From assembly GCF_003672135.1 (NCBI RefSeq), contig NC_039514.1, forward strand, positions 14,869,787-14,933,786: a DNA stretch of 64,000 nucleotides, in the 5' to 3' direction. The notes under the pieces are model-generated. The model had not been told where the DNA came from, did not search any database, and saw only the letters and a list, made by a program, of their open reading frames with translations. This DNA comes from Ooceraea biroi. Lineage: Eukaryota; Arthropoda; Insecta; Hymenoptera; Formicidae. Below, one piece after another: positions 12,535 to 22,217 of the stretch (within the stretch, counting starts at the first letter, position 1; each line of letters opens with the position of its first letter). The position numbers and the translations under genes are program-made.

Positions 12535-12660
12535 TAATATAATGATACATTCAAAAGGATAATACTATATGTAATATAATATAATATAATGACACATTCA
12601 AATGGATAATACGTTTACGGTATGTAATGATACATTCAAATGGATAATACGTTTCAAATG
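12535..12660. repeat. Short tandem repeat, about three copies
   Basis: TGATACATTCAAATGGATAATACG-like units recur three times with AT-rich spacers of varying length. The OR2 and OR4 flanks hold fewer copies of this unit. Confidence 0.6.
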
Positions 12661-12889
12661 AAGACCGGACGAAATGCAAGAGACCATAGTCGTTAGATTT
12701 GCTATCGTCATAAATTATATGTATCAATTTTCTATGTAAGTAAAATTTAGTAAGAAATATTTATCGATATCAGTAGCTATAGGTTTGCCTGCTATAGACT
12801 CTCCTGTAAAACAGACTTATAGTTTACAATTTGCATACATACATTCAAATATGTTTGAATTACGATACTGTCTGTCTAATTCGATACTA

Positions 12890-13437
12890 TTGGATTCTAA
12901 TAGAAGTTCGTAGCGTTTTTTTACTGAAATTCCAAGATTTATTATATATGAATGTGTATAAATATTTCTTCAACCACATATGCACCGTTCCTTTCTATTC
13001 CTACCATTTGTCATTTTAGTTTCACGATTCCGTCCTTCCAGAACGTCTCATGTTTTATTGTTTTGGCTGAGCGTTCTTGATCTTTGAGATTAAAATCACC
13101 ATTTTTTAATCAAGTGAACAACTTGCGAACAGTACTCACAGCTATTGCATTGCATCTTCATAAACGCCACGTATCTTTTTGGTTGCTTGTAATATGTTTT
13201 TACTTTTACGAAAGTAAAATAACATAAGATGTCGATAATGCACCTTTCTTCAATTTTCAAATAGATATACGACGAACAAAACTGAATCGATTTGATTGTG
13301 CTTGTACTTAAAAGACGTGCTACAATGTCATTATTCAGAAAATATACACATATCAAATGGGTAAGCCACATGTTACAATGTTTCAGCGTTTTATAATACT
13401 ATCTAGTAGAAAACGCAACCAACTTTTCTTACAACCT
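12890..13437 (-). mobile_element. Internally deleted mariner relict (unit 3, inverted)
   Basis: This is the same deleted mariner as at 8818-9350 and 19622-20150, but in the opposite orientation. Mariner N-terminal coding remnants read on the minus strand at about 13140-13260, and the C-terminal remnant lies at about 13030-13080. Decayed terminal repeats (AGAAGTTCGTAGCG near 12905, and the reverse of GTTGGTTGCGTTTTC near 13410) bound it. The flanking non-mariner DNA is also reversed relative to the other two units, so the whole segment 12820-13477 is inverted. Confidence 0.7.
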
Positions 13438-13471
13438 AATACAAATGAAATTTTCTTCTCGAAGTTGAAAA

Positions 13472-13825
13472 GAAATCTCGCGAATCGTCGCACGCTTGAG
13501 GCCCTCACCCTCTATAGTCACAATCAGTGATGCCAGAAAGCGTGCGACGATTCGCGAGATTTCTTCCACCACTCCATCTCCACCGCATGCTACAAAGCTT
13601 TCTGGCACCGTTGCACCACTGCGCCGTAACCAACCATGAGCGCGCGGCCCTCTTACCGACGACCTCGCTGCACGAGTCGCGCTAACGCGCGTACTGATTC
13701 GCGAATCTTCTTTTCTTAATATCTCAAAATTTTACGTGGTTAATTGCAAAATGATATAGGACTTCTTAGTTCAGTTTAACGAGATCTGCAAGAAAGTGAT
13801 TGGATACTTTACGCGGGACATCCTG
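13472..13825. mobile_element. Foldback MITE fragment, CAGGRTGTC-type right end
   Basis: A perfect 25-base inverted repeat lies at 13472-13496 and 13539-13563 (core GCGAATCGTCGCACGCT). The right part, TACGTGGTTAATTGCAAAATG through GACATCCTG followed by TA, matches the right arm of the foldback at 21275-21893. The left end is absent, and the fragment begins at the breakpoint of the inverted segment. It is much more GC-rich than the surroundings. Confidence 0.6.
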
Positions 13826-13989
13826 TATATATATTGAAATAGTTATAAAAGAAACAAAAATCAGAACAAAAACAGTTCTAATCAGTACAAGTATTAATAT
13901 TACATAGAAAAGTAATATATTTCAGTTCTTATTTCTCTCATTGTGTCTCATTGTGTCTGGGCCCTTACACTTGACGCGAGACATTGCCG

Positions 13990-14338
13990 TCTATCTTGAA
14001 GTTACACAAAGTATTCGGCCCTATAACAAACACGTTTGGCGAGTACGATCTTTCTTCGGAAGTCTTGTTTCATTAGCAGACATGGACTTTCTCGTGCTTT
14101 TTACTTTGCTTTTCAAATGCTAAAGTTTGTTGTTATGTATTCTGTTTTGAATTTGATGTGTTGTTTTCGTACTTAATGACATATATTATCATCACTAATG
14201 TGCAACTTTTGTGAAAAACCAGGAAAATAATAACTGTTAAAACGCATCAGTTGTGGGAACAACAATAGCACAATCTTATGTACACTATTAGGCGAAGTTC
14301 TAACGCGAATTTCTTCCAAAACTTGGATTTTACATATA
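13990..14338. other. 3' flank of the OR4 unit, copy of 5275-5600
   Basis: No gene. It is paralogous to 5275-5600 (ATTCGGCCCTATAACAAACACG and onward). It is interrupted at 14338 by the DD41D element and resumes at 16171. Confidence 0.7.
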
Positions 14339-14879
14339 CAGGGTGATTCAGACCACCCGTACAGCCCTTTTATTTCGGAAATAGAACATTTTAGAGAAAA
14401 ATGTTTCAGACAAAAGTTGTATGGCTTCGAGGGGGACATAAGATGGTATCATTGGTTTGATCTTGAAGAGTTACTTGATGGTCACATGAAGGTCATATTC
14501 AATTTCTTAAATAGAACCTACTATTTCTCATTACATATTCTTGTAGCTTATCTCGAGAGCTTTCCAAAACACTATAATAAAATATTTTTTCATTGAGTAC
14601 TTTTCGAGTTATGAGGCTCCAAAGCAGTACTTTGCAGTACTTTGACATAAAGTACAAAATATGTTGTATGTTGTTATGTCATGGTGTCAAGTAAATCCTT
14701 AGGTATTATTTTAAGATCAAATTACCTTTTCACTCAAATCTCTGTAGTTATGCATGTTTAAAAACATTCGGATCATCCTACTTTTAGCGCTATCCAGGAA
14801 CAACGACGTGGACGTAGTAGAATTCTGTTCCCTTTGGGGTGTTGGTTTAACGTGAGTAATCCCCTTGCCTCTCACGTGG

Positions 14880-14899
14880 GTGTGTGCGTGCGTGCGTGC

Positions 14900-14951
<52 letters not shown>
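14880..14951. repeat. (GT)n / (GTGC)n microsatellite
   Basis: A GTGC-interrupted start followed by a pure run of about 23 GT units, immediately 3' of the transposase stop codon (minus-strand gene). Antisense reading gives a His-Thr repeat that is not a gene. Confidence 0.95.
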
Positions 14952-14952
<1 letters not shown>

Positions 14953-14957
14953 TGTAT

Positions 14958-16019
14958 TCAAGTAAGGTAGTGTTCAAAGTGAACACCATTCTTTTCAATG
15001 CAAACGTCTACTCTGTTTTGAAAAGAATTGGTTGCTCGAAGAATTTCAACGCTACTTAAAGATTGAATTGCTTCTGTTATTCTGTTAATCATGTCATTCC
15101 TTGTAGTTGGGCGATCACAGTATACTATGTCTTTTATCCTTCCCCATAAATAATAATCCTGGACAGTGAGGTCCGGTGATCGAGGTGGAAAATCGATTGG
15201 ACCATATTTGCCTATCCACTTATTGGGAAACATATTATTTATCACTGCACGAACAACTCTGGATGTATGTGACGGGCATCCATCTTGTTGGAACCACATA
15301 TCCTGGCGCAATTGCAGAGGTAGATTTTCTAGTAACACAGGAAGTTGTGTCTCTATCAAAGCTGCATATCTGGCACCGTTTAAATTTTCATCAAAGAAAG
15401 CAGGACCTACGACTTGATTTCCAATAATGCCGCACCGAACATTTACTTTCCAAATATGCTGGTGATCAATTTCTCTCAACCAGTGAGGATTATCGTGCGA
15501 CCAATAACGACAGTTCCACGTATTGACATTACCATCGTTTTTGAATGTCGATTCGTCAGAAAATAAAATATTTTGGTGGAAAGTACGTGGTTGTTCTCTT
15601 ATCCAATTACAAAATGTAAGCCGACTTTGGAAATCAGCATCATTTAAAGCTTGATGAAGAGACATTCGGTAAGGGTGAATCTTGTGCTGACTGAATATTT
15701 GTTGGATACTACTATAACTGACGCCAGAATCTATTTCTCGGCGCCTCAACGAATCATGAGGGTTCAATTCTGCCGATGCAAGAATGTCAGCTTCTCTTTC
15801 ATCCCTAACAGCACGCCTAATCTGTCGACCTTTATTATGATGAGACTGCACGACTCCTTCGGTTCTGATTCGGTTATCCAATCGTAAAAAAACGTTGCGC
15901 GAGTAAGGAGTACGATTAGGAAAACGCTCTTGCCACAAGTTTGCTGCTGCAGCGAATACACCTCGACACTCCCCCAAAAGTAGCAGCATATCATATGCTT
16001 CTTCATTTGAATAAGACAT
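14958..16019 (-). CDS. Transposase of the DD41D Tc1/mariner-like element, intact
   Basis: 353 aa, uninterrupted, ATG at 16019. An N-terminal helix-turn-helix region (about residues 1-110) carries the DNA-binding part. The catalytic domain shows FSDEST near residue 157, QQDGCPSH near 249 and PPRSPDLTVQDYYLWG near 290. The second and third acidic residues are 41 residues apart, a spacing reported for rosa-type (DD41D) elements, so the third residue is D rather than the E of Tc1. The enzyme would cut and paste the element at TA sites in the nucleus. All three acidic residues and both long inverted repeats are present, so the copy may be active. Subfamily placement rests on motif spacing only. 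Confidence 0.88.
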   Translation of the reverse strand: MSYSNEEAYDMLLLLGECRGVFAAAANLWQERFPNRTPYSRNVFLRLDNRIRTEGVVQSHHNKGRQIRRAVRDEREADILASAELNPHDSLRRREIDSGVSYSSIQQIFSQHKIHPYRMSLHQALNDADFQSRLTFCNWIREQPRTFHQNILFSDESTFKNDGNVNTWNCRYWSHDNPHWLREIDHQHIWKVNVRCGIIGNQVVGPAFFDENLNGARYAALIETQLPVLLENLPLQLRQDMWFQQDGCPSHTSRVVRAVINNMFPNKWIGKYGPIDFPPRSPDLTVQDYYLWGRIKDIVYCDRPTTRNDMINRITEAIQSLSSVEILRATNSFQNRVDVCIEKNGVHFEHYLT

Positions 16020-16170
16020 AGCTATTAGATATATTAGAACTCTTCAAGGTCAAACCAATGATACCATCTTATGTCCCCCTCGAAGCCATACAACTTTTGT
16101 CTGAAACATTTTTCTCTAAAATGTTCTATTTTCGAAATAAAAGGGCTGTACGGATGGTCTGAATCACCTG

Positions 16171-16577
16171 TATATGTTATTAATAAGATTTTAATCTCTG
16201 CATTCTTATATTAATAAAATAAATACATGTTTAACACGTTAGCGAAATATTATATTTCTCATAATTTTTTAACTACATTCCCCTTTCCGTACTTTATTAT
16301 TAAATAATCAAGATATTTACATGAGATTCTAATTAAGAGTTTATTACCTTATCTAATAGTTTATTACTTTATCTAATAAAGAAGAAAAAAGGCGTGTTCT
16401 AATTATTTCTTATTTATTCATTTGCTAATAGTAAGTGCTTATAGTATAATAATAGAACAGGGATAAAAGACTTACGATAATTAACAGTAATCAACAACTA
16501 TATCTAATATGAGTGGAAAACAATATGACTATCTATGATAGTTATACGATAATTTTCATACTACTATTTTGTTTGAA
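16171..16577. other. Remainder of the OR4 3' flank
   Basis: No gene. It continues the duplicated spacer interrupted by the DD41D element and aligns with 5606-5988 and 9480-9859. Confidence 0.65.
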
Positions 16578-18608
16578 TTATGCCATTTCCATTTGCTGTA
16601 GTACATTATAAGCTGAATATGATGTCTTAAGTAACTGTAACAAAAATATGGATATCTCAAAATTGATTTTCTAATCTTCTAGTTGTAATTAAAATATTTA
16701 AAATAAATGTTATTATTCATTAGCTGTTACAGTAATAAAAACTGGTACTAACGCTTACGAAGGAATCAACGTTCATCGTTATAACGTATGCACTTGAAAA
16801 TTCAATGGGTACTAACGAGCGAGTCATAATTATCATCAAATCTTTTCTTGAGTTTTTATCTAGTTTCAGCCATTCTATTTCGAAGATATTTGCAGCGAGT
16901 TGAACGCTCTGAAAATAAGAAAGAGACACGTGAGTAAAACATTACATCAAATTTCTACAGAATAGAAAAAGGACAAATTTTTCTCTAATTCGATTAACTA
17001 TAATAATTGCATTACCTTTATCTTAACTTCGTTTCCAAACCAGCAATAAATGAGAATCTGTGTTAGCATGGAGCCCGTGTATAACATCAAAGGAAAAGAC
17101 TCTGCGTTCAACGTTACCTTTGCTAATTGATATAAATTAGAGCACACCACTAGCATACTCACTATAAACTGAATGGTAATAATCTGCTTGAAGTGTTCGT
17201 TTATCATAAATGCATATCTGCAGAAGAAAAACATGCTTATGAGGAAACGTTTAGGTGAATCTTCATTTAACCCTTTCGCTCTAATGTTGACACTCATCAG
17301 TGAAATAGTCCGTAAACTACATTTAAGTTTAACTAATAATATTTGTTCTTATGTGTAAATTTCATTTTATTTTGGATATTATATCTTTAATATAATAAAA
17401 ATAATTTAATATACTTTAAAAATTAAAAATGTTACGTAAATAAAGAATGTAATTCTGCAATATTACTCAGATGCTGACGATCTACGTTTTGGTCTTTCTA
17501 ATCTCTTATTTTTTCTCTCTATAATCGCTATTCAATCGACGCTGTCATAGCGAAAGAATTAATTATTATTGTATAATAAGATGATCTATGTTCGTACGTA
17601 AAGTTATAGAAAACAATGAATATAAGTATAAATAATTTTCAACATATATAAGATTTCTACAATAACTACAGTTTGAAAGATTCTTCTATTAAAGGAACTA
17701 ACTTAAATATACAGTCGTGTTGATGTACACATTCACCCATTCGTAGATTCTTTTGATTGAGTGCGACTTTTCTTAACCGGCACTCCAGTATTTCAATTTG
17801 ACAGCACACATGCAAGATAAAGCCACAAATCATACTGTCACAGGCTATATTCACCATAGCGCCCATTGCCGCGCTTACTAATTGACGAACATATATGACG
17901 CAGAACACTGTCTCGGAATAATTATAAGGTGTCCATTCCCGATAAGTCAAGTGGCCCTTTCGAAAATCGGTGAGGAACGATGTCATTGCAATGCACCCTA
18001 ATGTCACCTCTGCCATAACCGTATACCAAAAAGTCTTCTGGCTGCAAAATGACTGCACGGTTTCTTACGGACAGTTTTTTGCATGACACCGTCTTCACTA
18101 CAGTGTTTTATTGCCAAACAGAATTTTAATATTCGCATATTTTAAATAATAATTCCCCTTGATTCATTCATCAAATATTTCCACAAAAATGTGTAATATT
18201 AAAATAACTGTCAAATAACGCCTCTAAAATTTGTAAAGAGTAGTTTTTTGGTACTTACTGTATACTTATATCATATTTACGTCGAATTTCCATCTCGTCA
18301 GCTTCCACTGGGATAAACGGTCTTTCAGAGAGGATAGTCTTTAACATTTTTATATTCTTGCGATTAAACAAAAGATTGGTCATTTTGAAGCAGGACATAA
18401 CCATGGCGAGCAAGATGTAGAAAGTATCAGCGAAATCGTCAGTAGTGGTGACGTTCAGAATAATATCCAGAAACTGAGGTATCATAAAAGTGAATAACAT
18501 GAAAGTTATGAAAGCCGAGTAAACGTTATACATGGCGCGTTTAGAGGACGACCAAGAATCTGGCGGCCAAACTCCCACAACCGAAAGAACGTTTAACGTA
18601 AATTCCAT
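16578..18608 (-). CDS. Odorant receptor OR4, five exons, complete
   Basis: Exons are 18608-18259 (an in-frame ATG at 18638 would add ten residues), 18041-17703, 17217-17016, 16908-16753 and 16634-16578, giving 367 aa from the conserved MEFTLNVL start. Exon 1 lacks one codon relative to OR2 and OR3 (SWSSSKRAM against SWTSS-x-KRAM), so it is 350 rather than 353 bases. Motifs are GVWPPDSW, YCWFGNEVKIK at the end of exon 3 and LLKTSYSAYNVLQQMEMA at the C-terminus. Intron 3 with adjoining exon sequence is identical to OR2 over 204 bases, and part of exon 2 is identical to OR3 over 58 bases, so the gene looks mosaic. It is the nearest relative of OR2 and OR3. Confidence 0.93.
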
Positions 18609-19007
18609 AATCTTTGTTTCTTCCATCTCTAATTTCATTCTCGACCTTTTAGAAAAGAAACGCTCTCTGATAACGTTATATTATTAAATACAAACATCGA
18701 CGCGTTAAACCATTCTCACAAAACACATATTACACCCATCATGTACTATATTAGATTCTTAGTATAATTATTAATGAATATTTTATTATATCTCATTTAT
18801 ATTAATTTATATTACAAATTTAACGTACTTTTACACACTGCAGATGTATGGAACATAAATTTAACGCGTAAGTACAATAAGTACAATGTTAAGGTAGAAT
18901 ACAAGCTGTAGTTAAAGAAAGAAAAAAAATTGTAATTCTATCACACGTAAATCACTGTAAAGCACTCCTGCTATTCTATTGTCAGCAGCACCCTAAATCA
19001 GTTTCAC

Positions 19008-19109
19008 GAAGTGTCTATAGTCTGTCTATAGTCACACAATATGATTTTCTGACGACAACGTTCGTCCAGTTTTCCCTTCGTGGGGGTTCGACTATATAAT
19101 TATTGTAGG
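19008..19109 (-). promoter_or_regulatory. Conserved upstream block of OR4
   Basis: About 400-500 bases upstream of the conserved ATG. The plus strand has a doubled CTATAGTC, then CAGTTTTCCCTTCGTGGGGG and CTATATAATTATTG. It is nearly the same as the OR3 block. Confidence 0.5.
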
Positions 19110-19239
19110 AAACTTGCAGTATCGTCTCTTCACATTTTCGTGCTACAGCATATGGAATTGTTTTCCAATGCAAATTGTATGAGGCAACCAGTATGTAATA
19201 TAATGATACATTCAAATAGATAATGATACGTTTCAAATG

Positions 19240-19515
19240 TAGTCTATACGAAATGCAAGAAACCATTGTCGTTAGATCTGATATCGTCATAAATTTTAAA
19301 TGTATAAATTTTGTAGTCTGGACGAAATGCATGAAATCATAGTCGTTAGATCTGATATCGTCATAAATTGTAAATGTATAAATTGTGTATAAGTTTTGAC
19401 GAAATGTATGAAATCATAAATTTTAAATGTATAAATTTTGTAGTCTGGACGAAATGCATGAAACCATAGTCGTTAGATCTGATATCGTCATAAATTTTAA
19501 ATGTATAAATTTTCT
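19240..19515. repeat. 74-bp tandem repeat upstream of OR4
   Basis: Units start at about 19240, 19314, 19388 (shortened to about 53 bases) and 19441. Each contains GACGAAATGCATGAAA, and the full-length units also carry CGTTAGATCTGATATCGTC. The OR2 and OR3 flanks hold a single copy. Confidence 0.75.
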
Positions 19516-19621
19516 ATCTAAGTAATATTTAGTTAATAAATATGTATTGATGTCAGTAGCTATAGCTTTGATTGCTAGTTAGATTTCTTTTCAACTTCGA
19601 GTAGTAAATTTCATTTATATT

Positions 19622-20150
19622 GTTATAAGGAAAGTTCGTGGCATTTTCTAATAAGTAACATTAAAACGCATGAAACTTTGTAACATGTGACTTAACCATC
19701 TAATATGTGTATTTTCTGAATAATGACATTGTAACGCGTCTTTTAAGTACAAGTATAATCAAAGCGATGTTCGTTGTATATCTATTTGAAAATTGAAGAA
19801 AATAAGATACATTATCGACATATGTTATTTTACTTTCGGAAAAGTAAAAACGCGTTACAAGCAACCAAAAAGATATGTGGCGTTTATGAAGATGCAATGC
19901 AATAGCTGTAAGTACTGTAAGCTGTAAGTACTTCGCAAGTGGTTCTCTTCAATGATGATTTTTATCTCGAAGATCAGGAACGCTCAAGCAAAAAAATGAA
20001 AAATGAGAAATTCTGGAAGGACGGAATCATGAAACTAAAATGCAAATGGTAGGAATGGAAAGGAACGGTGAATATGTGATTGAATAAATATTTATACATA
20101 TACATATATAATTAATTGTTTTAGAATTTGAGTAAAAAATGCTACGAACT
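19622..20150 (+). mobile_element. Internally deleted mariner relict (unit 4)
   Basis: The best preserved of the three relicts. The 5' end GGAAAGTTCGTGGCATTTT and 3' end AAAATGCTACGAACTTTT still resemble the inverted repeats of the mariner at 24303-25589 (GGAAAGTTCGTGCCGATTTT). Only the transposase N- and C-terminal coding remnants remain. Its place in the repeat unit matches that in units 2 and 3, so it predates their duplication. Confidence 0.72.
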
Positions 20151-20321
20151 TTTGTTACTATCCAATAGTATCGAATTAGACAATCAGTATCGTAATTCAA
20201 AGATATTTAAATGCATATATGCGAGTTGTAAACTAATTACTTGTTATTAGAATATTATTTACATGTCTGCTCTTGGTAAATCTTTATTTGTTTAAAATCG
20301 GGTAAGAATATGTGTATATAC

Positions 20322-21250
20322 TAGGGCTGTAAATACGATCCGGATTTTCGAATATCCGGATATCCGAATAATTCGTTTATCAAAATATCCGACTACTGAA
20401 GTTTGAATCCTTGAATTATCCGGATAATTCGGATCCAGATCCGGATCTTAGTTTCCGAATATTCGAATCTATCCGAATCTGCAAATAAATCCGGATCCGA
20501 ACTACCTACAATATGTAATATGCAATTACATATTTCTTTTTAAAGCAACTAAATATATATTATTTTTGCACTAATAGATTAATTTCATTATTCTAAGCAC
20601 AAAAGTATTAAGGTACAATTGTGAAAAACTAAATAGTTTATCAGATATTTTATATTTTATGTCGAAATATGCCAGAATAAAGTATAAAATATCTCGTAAA
20701 CTATTTTCGAAAGTTCCACATTAATACTTTTATGTGCAGAATAATTAAAGGAATCATATATATTGTTTATAACGTTAGTTATTCCGTTAAAAAAAATGGC
20801 GATGATGATATGAAGTTATGACCATATGACCTTAAAAATTCAATTTTTCCAAAAATTAATTTTAGCCCCCTTCAAGCACTACAATTTTTATCTAAAACTT
20901 TTTTTTCAAAATTGCATTGTTTACGAGATAATCGACTGTATCCAGATTTTTGGTCCACCATGTATAGAGCTATGGACGCTGACACGCTGAAAACGTCATT
21001 ATATCATTGTTGCTTATTACATGTCGAAGAAAGATAGAACGCTTTTAACGATTATTTTTCTGTTTAATTTATTGTAGATAGTCTGGATCCGGATTTATTT
21101 GCAGATTCGGATAGGTTCGAATATTCGGATACTAAGGTCCGGATCCGGATCCGAATTATCCGGATAGTTCAAGGATTCAAACTTCAGTAGTCGGATAAAA
21201 AATATCTCGGATAATCTGGATAATTTATTATCCGGATATTTTCAGCTGTA
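20322..21250. mobile_element. hAT-like MITE, 929 bp, 8-bp target duplication
   Basis: It begins TAGGGCTGTAAATACG and ends TTTTCAGCTGTA. It is flanked on both sides by GTATATAC (20314-20321 and 21251-21258), the 8-bp duplication typical of hAT elements. Long terminal arms rich in CCGGAT / ATCCGG / GAATATCCGG repeats occupy about 20322-20510 and 21077-21250 in inverse orientation. The middle contains another inverted pair (about 20595-20660 and 20680-20745) and a segment near 20820-20965 that resembles the end of another MITE. No transposase frame is present, so it is non-autonomous. Confidence 0.78.
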
Positions 21251-21274
21251 GTATATACATACAATTTGAATATA

Positions 21275-21893
21275 CAGGGTGTCTGACATAAGGCTGACAA
21301 AAACCTCTCGCCCACAGGTAGATCTCATTAAACTGAATTAAAAAGTCCTGTACCATTTTGCAAACAACCACGTAAAATTTCGAGTAATTAAGTAAAGAAA
21401 GTTCGCTAATTCAGCGGACGCGAGGGAAGTGTATGAATGAATAACGTAAAAAACGTGCGCGCGACGCGAGCGCTGGCGTAGTTCTGAAGAACGCGATAGC
21501 AGCGAGTATCGGATTACAGCGGCAGGCGAGACTTTTTGTGATGTATAAGAAACGGCAGCGGTAGGCGAGGCGACGCTTTTAAGAACGACAACACTTTCTC
21601 GGCAATACGAGTGCTTGAATGAGACGCTGAGAAATTATTGTCCACACGTCGTCTCACCTGCCGCTGTAATCCGATACTCGCTGCCAATCGCGTCGTGCGC
21701 GCGGCTAGACGTTTCCTACTGAATATGCCTACTTCCCTCTCTGCCAATTGCGTCCGCTGAATTAGCGAACTTTCTTTACTTACTTACTCGAAATTTTACA
21801 TGGTTGTTTGCAAAATGGTACAGGACTTTTTAATTCAGTTTGACGAGATCTACCTGTGGGCGAGAGGTTTTTCGCCTTATGTCAGACATCCTG
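21275..21893. mobile_element. Foldback MITE, 619 bp, CAGGGTGTC ends
   Basis: Terminal inverted repeats of about 145 bases (21275-21420 and 21748-21893) start CAGGGTGTCTGACATAAGG and are flanked by TA. A second inner inverted repeat (about 21503-21537 and 21650-21684, core ATCGGATTACAGCGGCAGG) makes it a double foldback. It is GC-rich inside. No credible coding frame. Related fragments are at 13472-13825 and 26494-26641. Confidence 0.78.
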
Positions 21894-22217
21894 TATATCA
21901 CATAATTCATAATACATAATATACAAACTGAATATATAATACATAATATACAAACTAATTGTAATAATTATAACAAACGCATGAACAAAATTATCTGAAT
22001 TAAGTAATCTGTTTTATTGATTCAGGTAAATTACAATTTTATTTAATATTTGTTCATTAAGTTATTTAATAATCAAATATGTGATTATTTTTAGAAGGCG
22101 CATTATGCAAACTAAAACCATTTCTTTATTCGTCAGTTTTAATTATTATCAGCAACAAACGCACATAAAACATAATAATTAGTCTCGATTTAATCTATTT
22201 CTTTTACTTATGATTTT
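21894..22217. other. AT-rich spacer 3' of OR5
   Basis: No gene or repeat of note beyond a short CATAATATACAAACTGAATATATAATA duplication near 21910-21955. Confidence 0.5.

Larger units (their letters stand above)
14339..16170 (-). mobile_element. Complete Tc1/mariner-superfamily element (DD41D), long inverted repeats
   Basis: The element is 1832 bp. Inverted repeats of about 131 bp (14339-14470 and 16040-16170) start CAGG(G/T)TGATTCAGACCA and are flanked by a TA duplication (14337-14338 and 16171-16172). It carries one intact transposase on the minus strand. The paralogous spacer at 5600 lacks the element, which supports insertion after duplication of the OR unit. The non-coding part 14471-14957 contains a GT microsatellite. 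Confidence 0.88.

Noticed and set aside
12535..12660. Repeats considered as a CRISPR array
   Set aside because: Units are AT-rich, imperfect and adjacent without unique spacers, in a clearly eukaryotic context.
14717..14998. Frame encoding a long His-Thr repeat
   Set aside because: It is the antisense reading of the GT microsatellite inside the DD41D element.
14339..16170. DD41D element considered as a bacterial IS630 insertion
   Set aside because: Long inverted repeats, TA duplication and an insect gene context fit a eukaryotic Tc1/mariner element.
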